A stretch of 64,000 nucleotides of DNA from Trogon surrucura (Eukaryota; Chordata; Aves; Trogoniformes; Trogonidae). Positions 54,101 through 64,000 of the stretch are shown here, one piece after another. Within the stretch, counting starts at the first letter, position 1. Each line of letters begins with the position of its first letter. The DNA lies in the NCBI GenBank assembly GCA_020746105.1, contig CM036618.1, positions 93,180,122 through 93,244,121 on the forward strand, read 5' to 3'. The position numbers were made by a program, and so were the translations under genes. The notes under the pieces are model-generated. The model saw only the letters and a list, made by a program, of their open reading frames with translations, had not been told where the DNA came from and did no database searches.

Positions 54101-54970
54101 CCATCGGGGAGGAAATGTTGCATTCTCTGGGGTAGAGACAACGGGGAGGCTTGATTTGCTTCACTGCCCACCTTCTAGTTGCTAGCTGCCTCATAGCAAG
54201 TGGAAGTTGGCTTCCTATGGCGGGTCCATTCTGTGTCATGCTGCCTTGGCTGCCTCCCTGCTTGCTCTGCTGGGGCCAGCTGGAATGCCCCACTAGTCAC
54301 CCACCCAAACCCACACCGGGGTGCCAAGCATCCCTGTACAGCACCAGGTAGGAGCCTTCCAGGATGGGGCTTCGAGGAGCCCTACACAGCCCAGCTGAAT
54401 GCGTGCTCCCCGGAAGTGGGCTGGGGACCACTACAGATAAAAGCCGGCTTATCTCTAGGCACCGGCTCCCTGCTGCCGGCCGGCTGCGAGGGGCCAAGCC
54501 CGGGGCTGGCAGGGGTAGCCCGGCGCTTGCAAGCGTCCCCCGCCCGGGGAGGGTGGGAGGGCAGGGGCCGCGGTCACTCACGTGTCCCCGTCCTCCGAAA
54601 CGTAGGTGAGGGCCTCGAGCTGCTGCTGGCTGAGCCCCTCGGGTGGCGGCGGCGGCTCCTCGGGACGGCATGCGGCCGGCAGTCCGGGCAGAGCCTCGGG
54701 AAGGGCACCGGAGCCGTAGCTGGAGTCGAGCCGCTCCTCGGCGGCGGCGCTGGTCTCGGGGGCGGCAGAGGGGTTCTCGGCGGCGGCGGGTGGGGGGATG
54801 ATCTCGGTGGCGGAGGCGGGCAGGGGGATGATCTCGGTGGCAGCGGCGGGGGGGATCTCCCTGCCTCCCGGCAGCGAGCGCAGCGACTCGATTCCCGAAT
54901 CGCACTGCCCATCCTCACCCTCCCAGCCCGCCGCATCCTTGCGGCACTCGCCGCCCGTCGCCCGCGACAT
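42194..54970 (-). CDS. NFKBIE: NF-kappa-B inhibitor epsilon (IkB-epsilon)
   Basis: Six exons on the minus strand: 54582-54970, 44108-44210, 43375-43606, 43121-43209, 42576-42824, 42194-42259, giving 375 residues (human about 361 in the shorter form). The protein holds Rel/NF-kB dimers in the cytoplasm until it is phosphorylated and degraded. Residues 24-29, DSGIES, are the two-serine IKK/beta-TrCP degron. The low-complexity N-terminus ends in LSQQQLEALTYVSEDGDT, then ankyrin repeats follow: LVHLAIIH, TPLHLAVYLEQP, NTPLHLACEQQH, LACLHISTLKGN, KTPLHLAVECHN, CTPLHLAVGRKD. The C-terminus reads LLPFDDLKISGK, as in mammals. Exon 1 is separated by a 10.4-kb intron. The ATG opens the long frame inside the CpG island; Ser2 is retained. 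Confidence 0.95.
43959..44066. repeat. Tandem duplication of a 54-bp unit in an NFKBIE intron
   Basis: A segment starting GTCCTGGGGAAAGGGCAGAT at 43959 recurs at 44013 as GTCCTTGGGAACAGGCAGAT, and both continue GGA-TGGACATCTACC with few differences. Two imperfect copies in tandem lie between the exons at 44108-44210 and 43375-43606. No coding role is apparent. Confidence 0.8.
44652..44661. promoter_or_regulatory. NFKBIE: NF-kB consensus site in NFKBIE intron 1
   Basis: GGGGAATTCC fits GGGRNWYYCC. It lies about 440 bp upstream of the second exon, in the sense of transcription. NFKBIE is a known NF-kB target, so autoregulation is plausible but unproven. Confidence 0.35.
48071..48080. promoter_or_regulatory. 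NFKBIE: NF-kB consensus site in NFKBIE intron 1
   Basis: A second copy of GGGGAATTCC, fitting the consensus, in the middle of the long first intron. Confidence 0.3.
54782..54841 (-). repeat. NFKBIE: Decapeptide tandem repeat coded in NFKBIE exon 1
   Basis: The DNA has a 30-bp tandem period here, coding ATEIIPLPAS (residues 44-53) followed by ATEIIPPPAA (54-63), with a weaker relative, REIPPAAA, just before. The repeat lies between the DSGIES degron and the ankyrin domain, in a region expected to be disordered. Confidence 0.8.
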
Positions 54971-55100
54971 CGCTTCAGCGCCCGACCCCCGGCCCCGACG
55001 CCGGGGGGCTCATGGCCGGAAAACCAGCGAGCGGCGGCCCGCGCAGAGGCTAAGGCGCCGCGGCTCCTGCTCCTCCTCCTCCTCCTGCCCCCGCCCGCAC

Positions 55101-55107
55101 TGACTCA
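55101..55107. promoter_or_regulatory. NFKBIE: AP-1 site in the NFKBIE promoter
   Basis: TGACTCA is the exact AP-1 (Fos/Jun) recognition sequence. It lies 131-137 bp upstream of the NFKBIE start codon, between GC boxes. Confidence 0.5.
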
Positions 55108-55130
55108 GCCGCGCCCGGCCCCGCCCGCCC

Positions 55131-55140
55131 GGGATTCCCC
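55131..55140. promoter_or_regulatory. NFKBIE: NF-kB site in the NFKBIE promoter
   Basis: GGGATTCCCC fits the NF-kB consensus and is 161-170 bp upstream of the start codon, 24 bp from the AP-1 site. Promoter kB sites are expected for this NF-kB-inducible inhibitor. Confidence 0.55.
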
Positions 55141-55223
55141 CCACCGCCGCCCCGCCTCGGCACCCCGCTGCACCCCCTGAACGGGGAGGGGCGGGGGGTT
55201 GCCTCTTCCCGCCCACATCCTCC

Positions 55224-55318
55224 ATGGCGGGTCGCAGGAACACTAGGAAGAAGAAAACCCACCCGCAGGCGGGGCAGCCCGGGGGAGGCGGCCGTACTGC
55301 GCTTCCCCACGCCGGGCG
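55224..55318 (+). other. Possible divergent coding first exon (speculative)
   Basis: An ATG in good context (TCCATGG) opens a plus-strand frame beginning MAGRRNTRKKKTHPQ. A plausible donor, GCG|GTACGTG, follows at 55319, and unspliced the frame stops after 51 codons. It lies in the NFKBIE CpG island, pointing away from NFKBIE. I recognise no protein with this N-terminus and no downstream exon, so it may equally be chance in GC-rich sequence. Confidence 0.2.
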
Positions 55319-55340
55319 GTACGTGCCCGTGTGTCCTGGA

Positions 55341-57540
55341 ACTGCCTCCTCCCCTGCCTTGTTTGTTTGGGTTCTTTAAATAGCAGGCAGGTTTGCCAGG
55401 GGTGGGAGAGCGATCTTGTCAAACCAGGCGGTGTGTGGGTGAGGATGCTGTGGCGTACGCAGGTGCTGACTGAAGCCCCAGGCTCTGTGGGAAACGATAC
55501 GGTGGATGTCACTCTCTGGTAGCAGAGATAGGTGCGAAGGAGAGGTTTGCTCTTCCCGTGTGTGTGGTTTAAACCATTTCACCAACTGAACATCTTGTCT
55601 GTCCTGCCTGTGTAGGCAAAGGGAAAGATAAGGTGGTCACTGCAGGTGGGTGTGCAAGTCACCCAGTCCAGCTGCTTCCCACTGCCTTTCTGCATTGCAA
55701 ATAGAAAGGACAAAGATCAGGGTGACTGCTGGGGCTCACGCAAGAGCAGCCAGGACACAGAGAGCAAAGCTGAAAATACAATTTCAAACAAAGGCCCAGT
55801 TCTGCCTGTGAATAATTGACCAGGCTGTGTTTCAGTGCTCTCCTTCCAACATCAAAACTATCCAGCTGTGTTCCTCATGGATCTTGTCTAGCTACTTATC
55901 AGTGTCACAAACCAGTGGGCTTTCCTCAGAAGACAACCTAGATAGCTCTGAATGCAGGTAGCTCTTTAAAACCAGTTTCACTTTTTTTTATTGCTTGACA
56001 TGACTGCCTTTGCAGGCTGCCCATCGTTCCAGTTCAGCCCATCAGAAGGGAAGGGATTTCTTTGTGCTACACACCTGCAAGGGAGATCACCTGGAAGCCC
56101 TTGGTGGTGGGTACAGGACTGGGCTCACACACACCACAAGCAAAGCACCAATGACTTCCACCTCCTGCGCTGCAGCTGCCATTTTGGGTTCGCATCACTC
56201 CCTCAGCACTGCCCACCAGGCCTTTAAACCACAGATTTGCTGCAGGCGAGCTACCCATGAAAAGTGCCTCTGACCAGGCAGGAAGAAAGGTTTTGAGGTG
56301 TGAGAGCAGCAGGAGGCAGGCAGAGGAAGTCTCTGTTGGCATCAGTAACTTCCAGTCACAAGTTTTCCTCCCACGCTTGGGATCTGTTTCAGTATCTCCA
56401 GTTGTGTCCCTGGCACTGCCTGGCTGTAAGATGACAACTGCGAAGGGAAAGGAGCTTCTCCTATGTCTTATCAGCTCTGTCCAACACAGGACATATGTCT
56501 TTTATGGGCCATATATTCAAGTCACTCCTCCTCAAACACGGGCAGTGGCTGCATCCCAGCTCCGTGTGCATCTGCAGCTGATGTTCCCAACCATCACCCA
56601 GAAATTTTATGCTTTCAGCTTTCTGTACCCAGCCTGCCATATACCTTCCAAAATGTCTTTGCAGTTTTCTCTAGTAACATACTAGATGTTACTAAAGATG
56701 CAGCTCCACCCTGGAATGGTTCTTTATACACTTTTGCACAGATAAAATAATTTATTGGGAGAAAAACACTTTGGTCAAATCAGTACAAACCTGTGTGGTG
56801 ATGCACAAAGATTTCACTGTTCTGTGAACTTGCTGCTTGGCTTCGCAGCAAGTGGCAGTGACCCCTTGATTATCTTGCTGTGCCCTGTTCCAGTTAGGGC
56901 ACAGGTGTGGAGTCTGCTTCCAGGACTAACACAGGTCCAGGAGTGGTTCATCCACAGCCCAGAGCCTGGGCTGATAAGTCCTGGACCAGCTCTGCAGGGA
57001 TGCAACTCAAAATCAACCACTTGAAACTCTCCAGTCCAGTCCACCACAACCTCTAGCTACCAAGCAGCACCCAGAGCTGGCCTTTGTTCCTCTGCTGATG
57101 ATGTGAGCTTAGCCAGAGCTAGTGATCTTGCAGCTTCCCTGAGGTGTCTTGAGCTTTCTTGAGCTGGATCGGGTGCTCTAAGGGCTGTGTTGCAATGATC
57201 TGCTACAGCTGAGCTGTGGAGACCAGGCACTTCCCATTAAAATCAGCTATGCCACCCAGGCATCCAGATCAGGCCACGCTCTGCTCTGACCTTCCAACTA
57301 CAACCACTAATACCTTTGCCATCTCTCATCTGCCTGGGTATGCTTCTACTATCCCTTTGGATAATTTGACTGGAAGGTCTGAGAGATGAATTTGGCCACT
57401 TTGCCCCGTTATTTGCCTTCTGCCACTCATTCAGCAAGGCTTGGGCTCTGTTTCATGCTCTTTTCCTATTCCTAAAAGAGAGTTTTTCTGCCTGGCCATG
57501 GGGGTTTTGGACTTACATCATTTTCAGAGGCTTTAAATAC
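55341..57540. other. No gene recognised (2.2 kb)
   Basis: Sequence on the 5' side of NFKBIE. Only short overlapping open frames are present, with no conserved exon or repeat family recognised. Confidence 0.45.
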
Positions 57541-57548
57541 AGAGAGAG

Positions 57549-57601
57549 GTACATATGCATATGCACATGCACATGAGCATGCACATGCATGTATGTATAA
57601 T
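57549..57601. repeat. Alternating purine-pyrimidine tract (CATATG/CACATG-rich)
   Basis: About 50 bp of near-perfect alternation built from ACATATGC, ACATGC and ATGTATGT units. Such tracts are microsatellite-like and can adopt Z-DNA. Confidence 0.75.
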
Positions 57602-60600
57602 ATACTGGGAGGAAGTGATGGTGGGAGTAAGAATATTTCAATATAATATGAGGCCAATCTTGATGTTGTGACTCGCTTTCCAGGTTTTTAAAAACAAGAT
57701 TCTAATTTCGGGGCCTCTCTAGACCCCTTTAAGACGTGTCGCTTAAAATGGTTAAAATTCCAGGGAAAAAGTAAAGAGACAGGGTTGTATTCCCACTAGA
57801 GGTCAGTGTCTACACACGCTACTCGAGGGCACCCAGCATTTCTCAAAATAACCTCTCTGGCAAGAAACTGCTTAGAAAGGCTCTCCCACCACAGTGCTCA
57901 GAGCCTGGGAGGAGGAGGACTGCCCAGGCGACTTGTGACCCTCGATTCCGTCCCTGATAATGTCCTGTCCTCAAGTATATCCCTCTGATTTCCTAAGTGA
58001 AACCCAGCTCTCTGCACCTGACTTCTGGAACTCAAGCTCTGCCCACCTCAGTTGCAGCCTGGGCCTGGCACTGGCCTCTTCTCTGCTGTTCCTCAAGCTG
58101 CTAACTCGGTGAAGTGAATGAGATGAGGCTGAGAGAGGTGGCAAAGGGAGTTTATGCCCAGCCTGTATCTGGTCTGAGGGAAGATAACAGCACTTTAATT
58201 GCCAGCTGTGGTCCTCTGCCCTGTTTAAGCAGCATAGGTTACCTAAAATTGTTTAAAAACACTTATTGCCACAGTAATGACACCAGGCAATGTGACTGGT
58301 GTTACATTTCCCACCCGTAGACTGTCCACTGCACAGCTTCGGTCCCACATGAGTACTGGGCTGTCTCGTTCCTTGGGGATGCAGAAATTTTACCCCATCC
58401 CCAGCATCAGAAGTGCGGAGCCAATCAGAAAAGTGCTAGACCCCTATCCGAGGAAACTCCTACCACATTTTCTGCTCTGGAGATGTCTCTGGGTGCCCTG
58501 AGCAGCAACCCAGACCTCTGCCTGGGGCTTCAGCTCCTGATCAGGGAGCCCAGCCCAGAAGCCACATTTGCTAGGCTCCTGGCTGGGAGCAGAGGCCCTG
58601 CAAGAGTGAGGAAAGCTGCAGGACAGATGTCAGGCTCTTCCCTCTGACTGCTGTTCTATACACCTGACTGCAAATCAGCTCCATGGTGCACCCAACTGGG
58701 TCACTTCACTTTCTGGCCTAATGGAGAAAAGCAGGAAGATGACTTTCAAAGATTCAGTATCTGAAAGGGAGGCTGAACTTTTCAACAGACCAGGGCAAAG
58801 CAGGTTTTCCTCAGGTACCCATTTTCTGGCCTAATTAGCCAGAGAACTCTGGCTGCCCTCTTGTGGAAGTCCACCTGAAATCGCAGGGTCACTTTGAACC
58901 TTTCTAAAGATGCTGCTGCAGGCACCTGCTTGCTCTTGCAGCAAGGGATTATTTCCAATCAGTTTTCGTCCTTGAAGTCCATATTGGATACCTCTTGTCC
59001 TTCTGCTGTGCTCTCCCATAATGTTATGGGACCCATCATGCCAGTTCAGTGACAGATCGGGTCTGTCTATATACGGTAGGTGCTCAGCTAATGCCCTCCA
59101 TGAGAAGGACATATGATTCCCATTATTGTCCAGACTCCCACGGTGGACAGGGCAGTTTCTAGCTCTTTCTGTTGCTCACTGTGTATATGTATGTATGACA
59201 TGTAGGAAATCAGACAAGGAGAATTAATTAATTCTTTGAATGGGGATCACCACTCACTCACTCCACTCTCAGTCACAACATTCACTTCCACAAGCAGAAT
59301 GTGATCATTATAAAGGTGCAATAAAAAATCCTTGAGCTTACAAAGTGAATGAACAAAATGCCCAGATATTTTAGCAAAAATTAATTCTAAATTAGATCCT
59401 CCTTGTGTAACTCCTGTCAGCTCAGTGGCTGCATCAACAATGCTCTCTGCTCACATCTGGGCAAATGCACATCTGAGAAGCCCTTGGTATATGTTTATTT
59501 ATGTGTGTGTGTGTGCACAGCTGTGTGTGCTGAGAACTCTCCCAAAGGAGATGCAGATGTGGTTGCAAATCAGGAGGGGATGGCAGATGGTCTTGGAGAG
59601 CTGATAATAAAACCATTCTTAAATAGGTGGTGAAACTGTGCCCTAGGTGAGAAATCTTGCCACCTGGGGCTCCCTTTATAGCTGGTGGAGAGACAGACTC
59701 ACTTCCAGAGGGTGGCTCTGATAACCTCTGTCTGCCCACACTGCTTTAATGAGGAGTGCTCTTCCCTTTCTGCAGAATAGCTGTGGAAGGCAGTGCTCCA
59801 TTGCTGGGCTATCATTTATTCATGACTCTCTAAGCACAGTTTTTCCAGCAAGGACTATCCAAGACAGAAGAAAAATCTCAACTCACCCAACTAATCCCCA
59901 GCTCACCTTGCCAGAGAGTGCAGGACGGATGCTGCCAACTCTGCATCCCGGGCTTTGTCATCACCACACTGGACCTGATGGCCATTAGAAAGGAGGATGG
60001 GTCAGCTTCCATTTTTGAGTCCTTGTTGCTTGAGTTGCTTCCTGCTTCACCTTAGCCCCTCACCATGGTCCCCTGCTATCCCAGTCCTTGCCTTCTAACA
60101 GTGCTCTGAGTGGCTACTCTGCTGGTCCCTAACAAGCTGTGCAATGCTGCCAGAGGTATTACTCACGCAAGCTCGGCTCTGCTCTCCGGAGAGTTAAACC
60201 TCCCAGCTGCCAGACTGAATTAGAGCTTGTGTCTCTCTAGGTTTGCATCAGAGTGATTTGGGAACAGGCCTGGTGGAGCCACACTACTGTAAGCAAGTGC
60301 AGAGCCCAGGCAGGGGTTAGGGGAGAGAGATGAGCAGGATGGCTGGCTCGGGGCGACAGGGAGTGGAGGTGGGGGTGAGCAAGCTGCTTGAAATATTCAC
60401 GTGCTAAGCAGGAGCATGGGGCAAGCAGAGGGCAGGCTGCCATCCCCTGGGATGGAGGAGTCCTGGGGCCATGAATTAGTGATGATCAAATCTGTGTTGT
60501 CCAGGTAACGGGTGCCCCTGGCACACGAAGGTGGGACCGCAGCCGTTCCCCAGGCCATTGGCCTCGCCCCAGCCCCAGCCTGTGCAATGGCCCCTAAGTA

Positions 60601-61883
60601 GTGCAGATAGTAATTTGGTGGGCTTTTAGCCCCTTTCCAAACAGTCTTATCTCTTCTATTTGCCCAGGTCCATGGTGAGAGTTGGGTGGACAAGAGATGC
60701 TTCCTCAGACCAGGATATGTCAGCTCGCGCCACTCAGCACAGGGAAGGCAAATCTTTTCTGCTTTTAGGGTGGTGACTCCCAGGACCATAACTAGGGGTA
60801 GGCTAAATTCTCTGAGCCATTAGTTTCTGTGACTTATTCCTTTCTGGGCGTGATGGGCCAAAAAAAATCAGGCAGAAAAAAACATTTGCCAGGGGAGGGT
60901 TTGGCTCAGTTTCCAGGCAGTGGGGGTGGTTGCCACTGCTCCGAAGCTGTATCGGACAAGATGTCCTGAGGACTGTCAAACAGCATCTGGGCAGCAATGA
61001 ACCTGCTTTTCATTTCTGGGAGGATGTGAGAGAGGGCCCTGTGTATCCTGCTGGGCTGCTGCAGAGAGAAAAGTGATTTAACCTGAGTCAGAAAACTCTG
61101 CAAAGCCTCACAAATAATTGTGGTGATGAAGAAATAGACTCTCATGGGACTAGACTGAAAGTAAGCAAACTGCACACAGGCAGCCTTATGGAAAGAGAAG
61201 GATCAGAGCAGGGACCAAAGAGTTTCCAACAACAGCAATTCCCATCTGTGAAATACCCTCCAGAGCAGCAGCTACAAACCCACCTACTCTGCACATTTGT
61301 AGACTGCTGGCATCCTGCCCATGGAGATGCAGACCCCTGTCTCGTGATGCTGAATAGAAGCTGGTTCTCCAGTCATAAATTAGTGACCCCTACGGATTTC
61401 CTTCTCACAATAAAAAATGGGCACACCTGGGTCTCCTCTCAGCAGACATGAAGTCTGAGGATAGTGGAGGAAAACATAACTAATGTAACAGATTTCTCTG
61501 AGGACAAGAATTGCAGAGATAAACGGCACCTGTGCAATCAACACTGCCAACTAGCAACGGCAAAGGGATGTTGTTTAACTGGAGCAAGAGGCACGTTCCT
61601 TCACTCGCACTCCCCTTGTTACATTATTAAGGAGTAATTTAATTGGAGCAACACATTCTGGAAGGCTCGAGCAGCCAGCATAAAATATCCTTGAAGTTTC
61701 TAAGTGTAATAAGCATTAGTTTCTGAGCTCAGAAAATCCTGCATCCAACACAAGGGGATTCTCCGCTGCACATCTTAGGAGAGGAAAAGCACCAGACAGC
61801 TAGGAATCATAGATTGCTTCAAAACAAAACACTAAGATTTGATCACACTTGGCCTATTGGACAAAATAAAGCTAAACCAAATG

Positions 61884-61884
<1 letters not shown>
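57602..61884. other. No gene recognised (4.3 kb); short (TG)n
   Basis: No exon of a known gene was recognised. A (TG)n run lies at about 59502-59516. In the human block the next gene is TMEM151B on the plus strand, but none of its coding sequence is recognisable here. Confidence 0.4.

Positions 61885-61918
<34 letters not shown>
61885..61918. repeat. (TA)17 microsatellite
   Basis: Thirty-four uninterrupted bases of TA dinucleotide, in otherwise A/T-rich sequence. Length polymorphism is likely. Confidence 0.97.
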
Positions 61919-61920
<2 letters not shown>

Positions 61921-64000
61921 GCTACAGAAATTCGTTGCAAAATCCAGTTTTATATTTAGGCTACAAATACCAGCCCAAGGATAGGTATTTACAGTCACCT
62001 AATTTAAAAGGCAGCCTCTGTCAAGATTTTTCCAGAAATGAAATGTGAATTCACTGCATGCATGACAACTAGGAACATACTTAACCAGGAGCTAAAAGGC
62101 TGTTTTCTGTAACTACCAGAGGCAGAAGTGGGAGACCTTTCTTGGCTTGACACATTATGGAAAATGGACAATACTGCTAATATGACCTAATGCTTTATAT
62201 CTGCTTGGAATGGAAATGAATCTATCTGCAAGGTGGTAGACAGAGGATATCTGGAGAAAAAGCTTGCTGATATCCCAGTAAGGATGTAACCTCTACTTCA
62301 GTTGCCATGTCATCCTTACAGCATCCCTACTTCTTTCAGTCATTTTGCCACATCAAAACACCTCCATACCAGAGATGTCCTGTGCTCTAACATGATCTAA
62401 CAGTAAAGCATCCCAAAACCTACAGAAAAAGCTAGGCAGGGTCCCCACATAGTAAAGCAAAGATGTTTTTGTCTTTTGTCTTCAAGAGAAGGAAGGGTCA
62501 AGTGTTTAAGGCAGTGTGCTAATATTGGGACTCTTGGATTCTCCCTGTGATGATGATGCAGAACAAAATCTAAGTGCTGGCCTCCTTGCTTCAGTTTCCA
62601 AATGTCGTGTGCATGGTATAATCTTATTTCTCCCATTCTTAGGTGTGTCCTGTGCTCTTTGTAAAATATTATCAGCCATTCCCTTGGGTTCCTATCTGAG
62701 GGTCGAAACCTGCCACGTGCTTGTTTCCCACAGAAAATGGCTGAGAACTTGTACAACTTTGGATGGAGCACAGCACAGGACTTTTTTGTGACACCTCAGC
62801 TCAAAAATAGCATAGCTGGTGATGTACTTGGCAGTGTTTTCTTCAAGATGCAGAAAACATGCTGGCAGGACCAGTATCAAAGATGCCTGATACAAAAAAC
62901 CCTATTTCTGGCTCACCAGTAGCTACTGAATCTGCTGGTGGAGGATAAATTCCAGGGCTCTGTGTGGGTGGCTCCATAGGGGTGGCAGCTGCCTGCTTCC
63001 CAAGTGTTAGTCCTAGCAGATAACAAGCCTGAAATGGGCACACCAAAGGAAGATTCTCCTTGAGTCTGAGGGCGTGCTGTGGAACTCCTTGCCACAGAAC
63101 GCATGTGGCACCTACAAGTCCAAGGTTAACATGAACTGAAAAGTGAACGGACAAATTCCCTGGAGAGAAAGACACCATGAGCTGTTCAATACAAAGATAT
63201 AAACGCGTATCAATGTATTTTTTCCCCTCCACCCTTCTGCTTTTCTCTTTTTTTGGGTGACATTCATGACTTTGAGGGAAAACCAGAGCTGTTCTTGGAG
63301 GGTGATGATCCAACACGTGCCTTTTCATCTGGCTGAGGTCACTTTTTCCAGGAGTTCCTAGCACTATAAAAAAAGCAGAAATGCATATACACATGCAAAT
63401 TATTTGCAACTGTCTATTAGTGTGCATGCAATGACACAAAGTGCTGCTACAGAAATCCAGGCAGCTCTAGTCTTGTGCCTCTTTGCTATGCTTTGCCATG
63501 GTACACACACACTGGTGAGCTCTCCTTGCAGGCATGGGACTCATCACACGAGGATGGGTCTGAAGCCTCCGAGAGCCAAAAACTGCCTAGAAGATTGGGC
63601 AGGGGGTGCCTGAACGGTAAGCAGCGAAATTCAGAGCAGGCTGCTCCTGCTTGCTGCTGTTCCCATGGAAACAGGCGAAAGGCGAGAGAAATCGCATCCT
63701 CGGCCTCTTTTGAAGACGAGCTCCTTCAGCAGCAGCCCCGGCTGCCACACCTATTACCATAAGAGGCGGTGGTGGCAACTCCCCTTGCATGTGTCTCCCT
63801 GAGCGAGACCATCAGGCCTACGGACTGTTCCTTCCCCATCCCAGGCAACAGAGCAAGGTGGGCCAGAGCAAGACACCCATCCCAATGCCAAGGCTGAGCC
63901 TCAGAGTTCAGAAAAAGCAAAGTAATTTCCAGTAAATTCTCCAGCTTATGCGTTCCCCTAGTTTAGATGCGGGGAAGAACCTGCAGAGACACTTGTTTTC
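61919..64000. other. No gene recognised (2.1 kb)
   Basis: The longest open frame, 198 codons on the minus strand at 62843-63439, has no recognisable domain and is not supported by composition. The final 0.5 kb is somewhat richer in CG but has no clear exon. Confidence 0.4.

Larger units (their letters stand above)
44211..54581 (-). other. NFKBIE: NFKBIE intron 1 (10.4 kb)
   Basis: No exon of another gene was recognised on either strand. A 337-codon plus-strand open frame at 45881-46894 has no domain-like features. Two exact NF-kB consensus matches (GGGGAATTCC) are at 44652-44661 and 48071-48080. A T-run/A-run pair is at about 49409-49426. No CR1 copy was seen in it. Confidence 0.6.
54370..55330. 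promoter_or_regulatory. NFKBIE: CpG island, NFKBIE promoter
   Basis: CpG-dense sequence covers NFKBIE exon 1 and about 350 bp on its 5' side. The 5' side carries an AP-1 site and an NF-kB site within 170 bp of the start codon. An open frame with a donor runs in the opposite direction from 55224, so the island might be bidirectional. Confidence 0.75.

Noticed and set aside
54200..55180. 326-codon plus-strand open frame opposite NFKBIE exon 1
   Set aside because: It is the antisense shadow of a real exon in CpG-rich sequence, with glycine-run composition and no homology recognised.
62843..63439. 198-codon minus-strand open frame as a coding exon
   Set aside because: No domain, no clear splice sites in context, and no resemblance to TMEM151B or other expected neighbours.
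55341..64000. TMEM151B coding sequence expected from human gene order
   Set aside because: None of its characteristic membrane or tail sequence was found in any frame.

Overview
The window is nuclear DNA from a bird. Two lines of evidence show this. Interspersed repeats are mostly CR1 LINE tails ending in the ATTCTGTG-type motif, plus one LTR of a family common in bird genomes. The protein-coding genes are intron-containing vertebrate orthologues. Four genes could be rebuilt exon by exon: SLC29A1 (+), HSP90AB1 (+), SLC35B2 (-) and NFKBIE (-). Their order and orientation match the human 6p21.1 block. Every reconstructed splice junction has GT/AG borders and every reading frame stays open across all exons, so the gene models are strong although no search was run.

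Layout: 1-600 is a CpG-rich, promoter-like stretch with a perfect 99-bp palindrome. 0.6-14.2 kb has no recognisable gene; it holds a very old LINE fragment near 10.8-11.1 kb. A CpG island with a ZNF143/SIX5-type promoter motif lies at 14.2-15.0 kb and is the likely SLC29A1 promoter. The SLC29A1 coding exons run 15.46-22.16 kb, with a solo LTR in the tenth coding intron. A CR1 copy and a short tandem duplication separate SLC29A1 from the TATA-box promoter of HSP90AB1 (CDS 24.5-30.2 kb, CR1 in one intron). HSP90AB1 and SLC35B2 converge tail to tail across a 2.4-kb gap that contains another CR1. SLC35B2 (CDS 34.2-37.1 kb) starts from a CpG island near 40 kb. NFKBIE lies upstream of it in the same orientation, with five exons at 42.2-44.2 kb and its first exon at 54.6-55.0 kb behind a 10.4-kb intron. 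The final 8.6 kb has simple repeats but no recognised exon.

The four genes do not form a pathway. They encode a plasma-membrane nucleoside transporter, a cytosolic chaperone, a Golgi PAPS transporter and an inhibitor of NF-kB. I found no CRISPR array, no tRNA or rRNA gene and no prokaryote-type cluster. I do not see convincing evidence of an undescribed biological system. The most unusual single object is the perfect inverted repeat at 433-531, which may be genuine or an assembly artefact. Other points worth a look are a 12-bp tandem duplication that lengthens the HSP90-beta tail, a decapeptide repeat next to the IkB-epsilon degron, an uncertain SLC35B2 start, and possible extra first exons in the HSP90AB1 and NFKBIE CpG islands.
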